DNA of 64,000 nt, from assembly GCA_963969495.1 (NCBI GenBank), contig OZ018329.1, positions 65,913,243 to 65,977,242 on the forward strand, in the 5' to 3' direction. Source of the DNA: Ceratothoa steindachneri (lineage: Eukaryota > Arthropoda > Malacostraca > Isopoda > Cymothoidae). The notes below the pieces were generated by a model, which ran no database searches, was not told the origin of the DNA, and worked only from the letters and a program-made list of their open reading frames with translations. The position numbers and the translations under genes are program-made. Shown one piece after another: positions 44,175-54,907 of this stretch (position 1 is the first letter of the stretch; each line of letters begins with the position of its first letter).

Positions 44175-45100
44175 ACCAAGAACAACCATGTATATAATGA
44201 GCAAAAGAAGGCTTGCCTATACTCATTATACTGTCAATAACTTTACCCTCAATTATATATTCATATTTTATTGTCAATAACTAATTAAATCAATTTAATA
44301 AGTAATATTAAATAATTTATTTAAATTCTTGAAATATAAAATAAGATTCTTTTCATTTTTATCCATATGTTAGACTGCTTCACTTTATCTTCTGGGGGGA
44401 TTATCCTTACTTGATCTGAAACTGGTACTGCAATTAAAAAAGTTCAAAATGAGACGTTTTGGTAGCTATGTATATTTTAAGTGCGATGAGAGGATGAAAG
44501 GTAGGCGGATAGAAACTCTATTTTTACTCTGCTCTCTTTCGTACCAAGTATCTCAGTCAGCCTGTTTCGGTACCTCATCGGTATGGTTCGCGGGATCCTT
44601 TGAGGTACTGCTTGTCCGAGGATCTTGCCTTTATCCTTGGTTAAGCGAAAGTATTAAATAGCTCGCGTGTTAACCTAAGGAGTAGAGATTGATTGGACGT
44701 TTAAAATTTAAGACTTTTATCTCCGAAGGACTTACTCGTACCTCGGGATGGTCATGGAGCCCATCCGGCTAGGTGGACCTATTGTGCTCCACTGGTTAGA
44801 ACACAAGCACTGTGCTAGCAAGAGGTGAGAAGGAATAGGAGGGAAAATAACAGATAAAATCATAAAAAGAAAAATAGTGACGACCAACAAAGATGAAAGG
44901 CGTCGTAAAATCAAATAAAAGAAGAGTTTGTGCTATTAAATCTCACCTGTCCTTTATGATTGATAAAAAGAGAGAAGGAAATGGACAAAATATACGGTGC
45001 AAAGTGTGACATAGAGAGAAAGCGAGAATAAAAATAAGGAAGTATATTTCATCTTAGATATTATTGAAATAGATATATGAAAAAAACGTTTCGGCGCCAT
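44175..45100. other. No recognisable gene
   Basis: AT-rich. A 70-codon plus-strand frame at 44449-44661 has no family and probably reflects chance. Confidence 0.35.
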
Positions 45101-45154
45101 ATTATGAGTTAAATGGCCACCTATTGTAGAAGATTTCGCCTCATATTCTATACC

Positions 45155-45305
45155 CTATTGTTAGATAAAAAACCCCCATGGAAACCGTACACTTCCAAAG
45201 GCTAAATTAAATAGTAGGGCATCTACACCCAATCGTCAGATAAAACCATTAAAACCGTTCTCTTCTAAGGGTTAAATCGAATGGTAGTTCATCTTATTTT
45301 TTCCC
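45155..45305. repeat. Two-copy tandem repeat, 75-bp unit
   Basis: TTAGATAAAA at 45161 and TCAGATAAAA at 45236 start two units that continue with ACCGT, CTTC, AAATxxAATxGTAG and CATCT words in the same order. The copies are moderately diverged. Confidence 0.65.
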
Positions 45306-46514
45306 TTTGCCTAGCTAAATTGCTACCTCAATTGGGATCATCAGGCTTATGCTACAAGAAGACTGATGACGCCCATGATCGAAAAATCCCTAAATAGCAA
45401 AATCTATATAAATTATTTGTTACAAATTAGTATTAGACGTGATTGCGAATGATTATCAAGTTATTTATTTATAGTTCAAGTAATAAGATGACTAGAATAT
45501 ACTAGGAGAAAAATTCAACTGGTTTGAAATCATAGAGCTGTCTTTTAAGGGGTTACAAATGATGGGTCGACAGCTAAAGAAGTGACTCTGATGAGTTGTT
45601 TTGTCTTTAGTGCAAGATACATAAACTAACGGAGGTGCCATGTTCATAAAATGTTAAAAGGTTTATAAAGAAAGCGTTGAATTTAGAGGACATGAAGTTT
45701 TCAAGAGAGGAAACTAATTTGGGTGCGTAAGAGATATAATTTTAAAGGATGCCGCTGTTAGGAAAAGAAGTAAGCCGCTTAATATGTGCCCTTTAAACGT
45801 TAAAACAGTCAGGAATTTTTGACACTTTTTGAACAGATGGAAATCTGAGAGATATATTTAGTCAAGAATTAAGAAACTATAGGGAAGGAAAAATATGAAA
45901 ACATTTCAGATTTTAAAAGTATGAGACCATAGGGCAAATAGGAACGCTGAGCACATAAATGCATCATCAGACTTAGTTATAAAAGTCAAAATGTAAATTT
46001 CTTATTGGTAGGTAGAAGTTTTGGGATTTATTTAAAAGCCCAAAGCCACTTACAATAGAAAGATTAAAAAATAGATCCATATACTAGGTGTCGAGGTTAG
46101 GGAAAGTCAAAGTGTGTACAAGTCCTTATAGGTAGCATATAGGAGGCATTAAAGACTTTGAAGGTGAACTTTTATCCTAAATCTCCAGCCATTCTACGGA
46201 ATGGTTGGGTGGAATGATAATTCCCATTTAGGATCCAGTTACAACAGATTTGTTACTAGAGTCGTAAAATTTGAAAATCGGGATGGGGCAGGAGATAAAT
46301 AAATAAAGGTATAACTTATTTTCAGGAAATAGCGCAAACTATGAATGAACCATACGTGCGAAACATCGTCTTTAATATCCTAACACTCTGGCGCTATAGC
46401 TGGCTACGCTGTTAGAAAATTACCGGGATGATAATTAATTCGTCGCCTAGCTTCGACATAAAATAAAATATCACACAGTTCATTTATAAAGATTTGAGGG
46501 CTTTTACTATTCAT
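45306..46514. other. No recognisable feature
   Basis: AT-rich, all frames short. Confidence 0.4.
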
Positions 46515-47560
46515 CTTATTCAATAAAATCTCCGTTGGGCTTAACCACGGCATCCCGGCGGCACCGGAACCTGCTGCAGGCCTTATCGATGATACCCATG
46601 TTTAACTGGGTGAAAGCTGTAGTGATCCTTGACCTAAGCTCCACCTTAATAATGCACTGGGACTTGTTGGCCTCTCCTCAACCATTCCCTACACATAGGA
46701 ATCACGGGAATTGCAGTCTGGGGAGTTGAGAGACCAGATTTAAGGAGCGATGTTGTTAAGGAAATTATCTCACCACCAAGACTGGGTCCTAATGAAAGCT
46801 AGTTTGGAACATATACGACCTTTCAGTGGCCACCGCCTGGATCCAAAGCAATACCAACTCCTCCAGCCACCTGATGTAGCCATCGGAATTGAGTCTGAGG
46901 CTATCCGTCTGGGAAGCTAAACGGTAAATAACGTTGCAGTTGCTAATGACCACCCAAAATACTATGATGAGGGCGGGATCTTGGTCTTTATGACTCACGG
47001 TATATCTTTGGGGGAGACAACAAGCCAGTGGTTGTTTTGTGAATTCACAACCTGGTCTTTCCTGGCAGAAATTCTTCTCGTGTGAGAAGAACCAAAGCAT
47101 GCCAGGCTTGAGTTGATGCTTCAGTTTGTTCACAAGCTCCTTAACCCGTTTCTTCCGATTGTCTTTCGTTTTCGGCTACAAAAGCTAGCACTTTCTCATC
47201 TTGTATGAGCAGTTGCGGATGCCTTCGTGCATTACCTGCCTGGTGAAAGCCATTGACACTTCTTTATTCGTGGTTATGGACTTCTTTGACTTGTTGGGAT
47301 TGTTGTCAAGTATGGCGTGGATCATTATGACATATCCGAGGATTCTTTTCGTACCAGAAGGCTTAGGGGGGCATTTCCGGGCCCCGTACACTCGTTATCA
47401 CAGCCTGAATCTTGCAACTCTTGGTTGATCCTCCTCAACATCCTCAGATTGACACCACAGTACTCGGAGCTCTACGCATTAAAACTCCAGGCCTAAATAT
47501 CAAGTATCACAGCTTGCCTTTTCCAAATTATTAAAGGAATGATTTCATCCATAGTATTTA
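46515..47560 (-). pseudogene. mariner-like transposase relic, copy 2
   Basis: Reading leftward: DNNPNKSKKSITTNKEVSMA and VMHEGIRNCSYKMRKC (47185-47310) are the second helix-turn-helix region, matching copy 1. KELVNKLKHQLKPGMLWFFS then HEKNF (about 47070-47145) follows. The family's SDEKNF has Asp changed to His, so the first catalytic residue is lost. VFWVVISNCNVIYRL (about 46905-46955) is the VLGVVSSEGxVMPP segment. LRLNSDGYIRWLEELVLLWI (46846-46905) matches LRVNADxYIxxLExVVxPWI. YMFQTSFH (near 46800) stands for YxFQQDSAPxH, with the second Asp gone. The C-terminus is KVELRSRITTAFTQLNMG (about 46600-46655), ending near 46515. Confidence 0.8.
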
Positions 47561-48894
47561 TTGTACTCTCCACAGAAGATGAACAACTGATTCTAATATG
47601 AGAGAAAGAACAGAGAATCAGCGCAAGATTACACGCATGCGCGGAATTCAGCGTTTCCAAAGGGATAAAATTACCCATCGCACCATTTACCTACCATTAC
47701 ACTGAGTGCTTTTAATCTTTTCAAACCGTCAATAAATTACTGAGTGATAAATCCGTTGCAAATATTCACTTGAGCTTATACACACCGAAATATATATTTT
47801 TTTAATCTACCTTGGAAACCATATATATCGAAAGACAGGAAATACAAGTTTACTTTTAATTTTGATAATATATGTGTATCTGATGCAGATTAAAACAGTT
47901 AAGAAGTAGAGAATTAGGGATATTTAAGGTTTTATAATACCTGTCCATAAAAATAAATTAAACCGAAGGAGGAGACAGCCAGACGATAACATGACTCTTA
48001 CTACAGAACGTCTGTTAGCTATAGAATGGTTCACTTGCAGCATCAAGCATTTGTTAAACTCATCTACAATTCTTAAGAGTTCAAATGTAAGTGAATTCAC
48101 ACGACTTTAATGCACTCACATGGAAGTTCCCGTGCGACTAAGTGAAACTTCCCTCCTAGCTTCTAGCTCCAAAATGGAATATGAGAGAGAATGGCTAGCC
48201 TCCTCATCGCCTTGCCAGATATCACTTTCAGTTTCCTCCTAAATCATTTTGCCTAGAAACGCAGTTCTTTTCCAAGCAAAGGGAGACACCAGACTATTTT
48301 AACTTGGGAAGGAATACCACTGGCTAGTCGAGAAGCAATTATGATCAGTTATTAAATAGCACTTCATTCCTAGTTCCTGCACATGTTGGAAAGACTCATA
48401 GTAACGCCTTACAAACGAGGCGCTCTTATCTCTCGTTAAAATCCATAGAACCGCTCCTCGCCGTCTTTCAAGGCGAAACGGTCCCCACCTCAACGCCTAC
48501 TTCCTCCATTGCAGGGCAAGTTTTCGACTTGCATTTTTCTTAATTCACCGAACATGAAAACCATTTAGCTCACTTCTCGCGCTGAAAACTTTAATATACG
48601 GTGAAAAAAACAATTATCAATTCATATATTACTAGCATGTCTACCTGTCGTTAACTGAGATAAAAAGTCCTTTGCAAATAAATATAGATGCATATTATTT
48701 GAAATTCTTTTATTATGGCAAAATAATATCTTTACCTTCTGATGATTATTATAATTTGTGAAGTGAAGGTAAATTGAGGAGAATCGCACAATTTTGCTAT
48801 CATATAATATTATATAATATAGTATAGTATATTATATAATATCAGATATCATATAATATACTTACGTGAGAAAACCTTTCACTGCATTAGGCAG
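47561..48894. other. No gene; AT palindrome-rich patch at 48800-48861
   Basis: Mostly AT-rich without coding signal. 48800-48861 is composed of overlapping ATATAATAT / TATTATATA palindromes, which could extrude as hairpins, but no function can be inferred. A 64-codon minus-strand frame at 48299-48493 has no family. Confidence 0.4.
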
Positions 48895-50868
48895 GAGGAG
48901 TGGCCTCAAATTGCAGAGGGTGGTTCAACCTGCCCCGTATTCACCCCCCCGCAGAGCGAGCTACTGTGTGGGGGCAATTAGCGTATGTATCCCGTACTAC
49001 AAAAAATTTATCCATGGCCAATGGTAAGAATATACAAACTACTCTCTCTAAACCTTCCCCCAGGCAGCTCCACTGCAAAAAAAGTAGGTTTCCCCCCCTT
49101 GCACTTTCTCAGCGGACACTCAAATCTTTTTTGACCGGAGAGAAGGCTACTCCTCTTCGATGCCTACAGGTAAAGGGGACTCCCCCTCACACCCTTATTT
49201 GGAGTCGCTTTTGAGCGACTTCCTCTTTAGAGTGGCAGTCCCCTTTTACTTTCTCAGGGGACTGCCAAGAAAGCATGCCAGCGGCCCATAATTGAACGTT
49301 CCCGGTGGGAGAGAGTCGATAGGGTCAACCCCCTTAGGGGGGGGGGGGGAAATATTTTAGGGCGCGCCAGCCCGTGCTCTCCAGAATCCTGCTGGAGCGC
49401 ATATCAAGCTTACAGGGGTCACTGTACGTGCCTCCCGCTATTCACCGACCGATGCCGGTTCACGGCCTAGGATAGGACAAAAGGTACCTCAAAGGAACCC
49501 GTGATGTCTTGGGCGAGATGGCCACATGGAGTCACCCCTCCTGAGATGGGCATGATCACTGAGATTACCTAGGCCCAAACGGTATCTTTCATGGGGTTGA
49601 ACACGAGCTCGGTGCCAAGCACAGAATCCAAGTCCACCCCTGCGAAGCTTCTCGTCAGGGGCTCGGGCCCATGAGGCCTTACAAGGAGATGAGAGATCTT
49701 CTCCGTCATCTGGTGCACCTATGACAGCCAATCAATTCTTCATTTCAGTGACAGATCATGCTGAGGCCATTCCATCTGGCCTAGGGGCTCCTGCCCACGC
49801 AGGGGATAAGGAGGTTCATTTCCCGCCCTCCTTCCCTAAATAGAAAATAAATAGAGAGACAAAAAAGACTCGGAGTTTCTCTCCCTCCACGGGGAGCTGT
49901 GGGGGCGGACGGGGCGGACGGGACCACCGCCGTTTTTGTATGAGACCAAGCAAAGATGGGCACGTACGGCTCTGGTGCTCCCCCGGATAAGGAGTCCAAT
50001 ACTAAGAGCAAAAGTACGCAGAGCGGAGCCTCGATTACGTCAGGGCCCCTCATTCAGAGGTTATCTTGTATTTTCAAACGCTTCCTCGTTAGTCGCTCCA
50101 GTAATGGCAGCTTATTGGATAAGGGTAACATGATTCATTAGAGGAAAGCTTTAGCTAACATGATTATTAGAGAGCCGAAGGTGACCCGTTGCTCGACTAC
50201 TGAGCGAGTTTTATGCATCCGCAGCCGACCGTGTATTGCGGAAGGTGGACTCGACCCACCACACTGGCGACCACCTGGCGGCCGGTGCCTTCTGCACGAC
50301 TTCCATTGAGAGCCTACCTGTCGATGCTGAGGAGATGCCACTGGCTCTCCACCGTTCACAATGCATTATTTACCTGTATGCGCAAGCCCGGTGCCTCCCT
50401 GAATCGCCAACAGCTTTCAGTGCATCCACAATCATCTCAACGGTGCCTATGCCGCCGAGAGACGCCAGTAATGCCCTAGGCCATTAGGGTTTAGGGCTAG
50501 GCAACTCCTTCAAGAGCTCAACATAGCTGTCGGTCCGGCAACGCTCCTGGTTCTGCCCATGACGCCAACCTGGAGAGTACTATCTTTGACTATTTGTCGC
50601 CATTCCTCTGCTCACAAAGCTTCTAGAGCGCCAGGAGTATTGCGTTCGTCGTTTTGGGAGCGCACTCTAAATTCCAAGAGGGGTCGGTTTCCAAGCCATG
50701 TCCCCTCTGTTTGAAGTCAACGGGGCTCGGCCAGGCGCTGCGTCTGTCTTCAAGGCCGCACGGGTTGCAATCTATTGCTCGGTAAGGGAGATAACGTGCC
50801 CAGGTCGGAGACCGGATTGTGATTGATAGCGACTCACAAAGCGCCTTGAGTGCTCTCGAGTCATTGGA
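48895..50868 (+). pseudogene. Older I-type element, 5' part to RNase H with a large internal deletion (host 1, left piece)
   Basis: The leader and ATG 49015 (MANGKNIQTTLS) align with the 5' regions of copies 1 and 2. The RQLHCKK to FLTGEKA segment (about 49060-49160) matches GQLHRKK to SLTGEEA. The gag middle (NTKSKSTQSGASITSGPLIQ, about 50000-50058) and a decayed MIH...IREPKVTR (50130-50189) follow. At about 50190 the sequence jumps straight to the late-RT region (CIRSRPCIAEGGLD, 50218-50259), skipping the knuckles, endonuclease and YVDD. Next comes the start of RNase H, DSDSQSALSALESL (about 50825-50865). The rest of RNase H resumes at 57708 beyond copy 2. Confidence 0.78.
50856..50868. repeat. 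13-bp target-site duplication, left copy
   Basis: TCGAGTCATTGGA, identical to 57708-57720. It lies directly next to the A-tail end (T-run) of copy 2. The host RNase H frame reads through to here. Confidence 0.92.
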
Positions 50869-51096
50869 TTTTTTTTTCTTAAGAGCTCATCTGGCAACTG
50901 CCTACTTGGGCATTAGTCGCCGTATTAAAACTGGCCTAGTTCTAGGCTACTTTAAAATAAAATTAGAGAAAATAAACACCCCAAAAAGGGAGAAAGGAAG
51001 CAAGCTGGTGCGTCGGGGAGAGGTCTCCCCAGCGCAGGAGCGTGAAACCAAAGGGAAGAAAAAAACAAACAAAAAAACAAAAAAAACAAACCTTGC

Positions 51097-52240
51097 TTAA
51101 ATAATAGGGAAAAGGCCGGCATCCCCCAAGAAGTCAACAAGTCCACGAGTTAATGTGCACGAATCTGTCCCTAGTACAAGGGACAGGCGGTAGCGACCCC
51201 GCCCATCCCGGTACCGGGACAGATATCGTGCGCGAAGATCACCCAGACTGGAACATTTGACAAGAATGTGCCGAACAGTCTGGGGGACGACGCAGTCGTT
51301 GCAATAGGGCGCAGGCGAGCACTTCATCAAATAGCGATGCGACACACAAGTGTGTCCGATTCGGAGACGACAGAAAGCAACCTGAAGCCGCCGCGGCATT
51401 AGGGGATAGGTCCATGGGTACAGTCGCGGCGTAATAGAACGCAACTTTAAGTTCCCTTCGACCGTATCCCATCTTCTTTGCCAAGCAGTCCGAAGAGCTG
51501 CCCGTATTCCTGCCATGTAGTCGGTGTGAGAAAGAGCGAAACGCTGGTGTGGTCGCAGAGTCGTCGCAGACTCTTTGGCGCTTTCATCGGTGCGCTTATT
51601 CCCCGCAATTCCTACATGTCCAGGAACCCAGCAGAAGATAATCTCGACATCTGCCTGGCTCGCCAAAACCGTGGCGTCACGGATATCGCGAACCAGAGGA
51701 TGCGGAGATTCCAATGCCCAGAGAGCACTCAGGGCGCTTTGTGAGTCGCTATAGATCACAATCCAGGCTCTGAACCAGGCACATCGCGTAATCTCCCGTA
51801 CCGAGTGGTGTATTGCCACCAGCTTGGCCGTGAAGACAGACGCAGCGCATGGTAGAGCCCAGCTGACTTCAAACAGAGGGGATACGGCGTGGAAGCAGAC
51901 CCCCTCTTGGGACTTGGAGCCATCCGTATACACTGGCACGGTTCCAGCGTGACACGAGGTGTGCTCCAAAAAGGTCGAACGCAATACTCCCGGCGCAGTA
52001 CAAGCTTTGGGATCAGAGGCGTAACGACAAATAGCCAAATGTGGTACCCTCCAGGGTGGCGTCCTGGGCAGAACCAGGGGCGCCACCGGCCCGAGAGCTA
52101 TATCTACCTCTCGAAGGAGTTTCCTGGCCCTAAACCCAAAGGGCTTAGGGTATGACTGGCGTCTCTCGGTGGCATAGGCACCATCGAGATTAGCTGCGGA
52201 TGCAGTGAGAGCTGTTAGCGACTGAGGGAAACGCCGGGCT
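51097..52240 (-). pseudogene. RNase H and C-terminal Cys/His domain of I-type copy 2
   Basis: This is the longest open frame in the window (329 codons, 52086-51097). VPVYTDGSKSQEG (first Asp of RNase H), FTAKLVAIHHSV (the usual catalytic Glu of AELxAI is Lys here), IVIYSDSQSALSAL (Asp motif) and GNKRTDESAKE (last Asp) follow the RNase H order. WVPGHVGIAGN is the family's conserved loop. The C-terminus has FCRLRIGHTCVSHRYLMKC and YCNDCVVPQTVRHILVKC, a Cys/His cluster typical of I-type and related ORF2 proteins. The stop is at 51097-51099. RNase H removes the RNA strand after first-strand synthesis. The Glu-to-Lys change would be expected to inactivate it. Confidence 0.87.
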
Positions 52241-53702
52241 CGCGTGTACAGGCGAGTGATGCACTACACGCGGCGCAGAGCGAGTGGTATCTCCCCAGCA
52301 TCGACCAACAGGCTCTCAATGGGGGAAGTGCGGAAGGCACCGGTCGCAAGGCGAAGGCCGGTGTGGTGGATCGAATCCAACTTTCGCAATAAACGCTCGG
52401 CTGCGGATGCATAAAACTCGCATCCGTAGTCGAGCTTCGAACGAACAAAGGATCGATAAAAAGTAGGGCAGTAGCCCTATCAGCGCCCCAAGCGCTAAAC
52501 GTCACGGAACGGAGAATGCCGTGGCACGGGTACAAGAGACCCTAAGGCTGCGAATGTGAGCCTCCAAGGTGAAGCGTCGGTCGAATACAAGACCAAGGAA
52601 ACGGTGCTACTCAACCAGATCCAGGCGCACCCCATTAAGAAACAGATCTGGGTCGGGGTGAAGCCGTGGCTAGTAGCAGAAGTGCACCACCTTAGTCTTG
52701 GCCAAAGAAAACCGAAACCTCTGCGCTTCGGCATAGCGAGAGACGTGTTTCAATGCCTGTTGGAGTCGACGCTCCAGAGTTGGCATCTGGGCCGCGCCAA
52801 AATGTGATCGAAAGGTCGTCCACGTAGAGCGTAGCCAGAACATCTTCCGGCAGCACCGAGGTGATGCCATTTATGCTTAGGGCAAAGAGTGTGACACTGA
52901 GGACACTTCCCTGCGGGACACCCTCTTCCTGCTCCTTTAGGCCGGAGAGGGCTCCCCCCACCCGTACGCGGAATCGACGATCTCGCAAAAATTCAGATAT
53001 AAACATTGGGAGGCGTCCCCTCGCCCCCATCGTGTGGAGAGTCTCCATGATACCGTATCGCCATGCGGTATCATAGGCCTTCTCCAGATCGAAAAAAACC
53101 GACGTGGAGTGGAACTTGCGGAAGCGGCACTGTGCGAAAGACAGATGGCCTCCGCTATCCAGGAAAAAGGCTAATCTAACATTTATTAATTCTTCCATCA
53201 ACTTGCACACGCAAGAGGTTAGAGAGATTGGGAGGAAACCGGTCGGAGTAGAGTGATCTTTCCCCGGTTCGCGAAAGGCGAGCACAGTAGCGATTCGCTA
53301 GGAGTCTGGAAGAAGACCTTCCACCTAAATCCTGTTGAACAAATCTAACCGAAAGGCCATTCCTCGCTCACAGAGGTTTCGAAGCATGGCGTACGGGACA
53401 TCGTCCGGACCATGGGCGGTGTCCGCGCACGAAGTGAGAGCGGAACGCAACTCACTCACAGTAAACTTTTCGTTGAAGGGTTCTCCGCCTCTGGAGGTAA
53501 AGTCCAGCCGGTGGCCTTCCGCCACATCACGACGTGCATTAAATGCTGGTGGAGCAGCATCACGGCTAGAGAATGCGGAAAAAGCGGTCGCTAAGGATTC
53601 CGCCATGGACACGGGGTCCAAGATTGCGGTCCCATTCTCCTGGAGAACGGGAGGGGGTTCCTGGGAGAACTTGCCTAGAATACTTTTGACTTGCTTCCAC
53701 AC
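52241..53702 (-). pseudogene. Reverse transcriptase domain of I-type copy 2
   Basis: Reading leftward: RSALTSCADTAHGPDDVPYA (about 53405-53465, RT motif 0), REPGKDHSTPTGFLPISLTS (about 53215-53275, fingers), then CRFRKFHSTS and immediately VFFDLEKAYDTAWRYGI (about 53040-53100), motif A with Asp kept. About 60 bp encoding the segment between them in copy 1 is missing. GVPQGSVLSVTLFALSING (about 52870-52925) is motif B, and LYVDDLSITF has YVDD at 52815-52826. A frameshift follows near 52800. The thumb motif includes FSLAKTKVVHFCY (about 52670-52710) and the late region GCAWIWL (near 52640). The catalytic residues remain, but the deletion and frameshifts break the protein. Confidence 0.84.
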
Positions 53703-54860
53703 CTTAGCTCAAGGGGTCTTCCTGTTAAGTGAAGACACGTATACCCGCAAAGAAGAGCAGCGGGCATGCTTCGAAATATATCGGAACCTAGCCCTAGCCC
53801 GACGAAATTCAGCAACAGTGAAATCGTTCGGGCGGTGCTTATAGCGCATGTAGGCATAACGCTTCTGTTTGAGGGCCGTCTCACACTCGGTCGACCACCA
53901 TGGAAGTGGTCGGCGTGCAAAACGGCCAGACGTCCTAGGAATAGTAGTCAGGCACACAGGAATGAGGTTGCCGGAGAAGAACTCAACGGCCTCATCTACC
54001 GACCTAAACTGCTCGACCGAGATAGAGAATTTAGTCATTTGCTGAAATGCAGGCCACAGCGCCCGTGCCAAGCACCACCGAGGTGGTCTCTCAGGCGGCA
54101 GTTGCCCTGAAAATGATGTTTAAATGGGAAAGTGATCACTACCATGGAGGTCATCGACCACCCCTCAATCAAAATCAGGCTGTGCATCCGAATAGCACAA
54201 AGATAGGTCAAGGCAAGAAAATGAAGCGGTTCTCGGACCTTGATGCGTAAACTCATCCACGTTCAGGACACTTAACTCAATCTCTTCGATCAGATCAGCA
54301 AGTACTTTTCACCTTGGATTTATGGAGTAATCTCCCCCGAAAGGATGCCTGCCGTTCAGATCTCCAAGCAAGAGATAGGGCCTCGGCAACCGTGCCACGA
54401 CGCGGCGGAAGTCACTCACGTTGAAGTCAGCTGATTGTGGAATGTACGCAGAAATGATAGTATACCTCCTATCCAGGTGCAGCTGCACAGCCACTGCCTG
54501 AAAGGAGGTATCTAAAGAGAGGATGAAAGGAGACATCATGCCGGGTGTAAATCGCGCATCCCCCAGCCCGGCCATCTCGCGGTGGTGGGGATGCAAGACC
54601 CTTATACCCAGGGAGGGCGGGCAAGGGGCACGCGCCTAGCATGGTCTCCTGCAAAATGATAGCTAATGGGGACCTGGAAGAGACGAGCCTCCGCAGCTCA
54701 TCCCAGTTGGCGCGGAGTCCATGGCAATTCCATTGAAGGAATATGCCCTCCAGGCCTAGCTCGGAGGAGACGCGGGGGCCTTCCTCGAACTGAAGACCCT
54801 CAAGGGAATGGCCATACGCTTCCCGGGGGCAAAACCCCGTGCGCTGTTGGCCGGACAAAG
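53703..54860 (-). pseudogene. AP-endonuclease domain of I-type copy 2
   Basis: The likely ORF2 start region is near 54860 (a non-ATG-led frame), about 50 bp after the ORF1 stop. FLQWNCHGLRANWDEL (about 54690-54740) is the opening motif, and LAIILQETML (about 54640-54670) holds the catalytic Glu. A frameshift near 54480 leads to AVQLHLDRRYTIISAYIPQS (about 54440-54490) and LLLGDLNGRHPFGGDY (about 54335-54385) with catalytic Asp and Asn. DDLHGSDHFPI (about 54120-54155) is the final SDHxPI motif, intact. A basic linker (ETALKQKRYAYMRYK) follows. The domain nicks target DNA. All visible catalytic residues remain, but in at least two frames. Confidence 0.84.
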
Positions 54861-54907
54861 CGCTGAAGGCGCTGTCACCTTCGAGGACTTATTGGGGGAG
54901 GTTGGGC

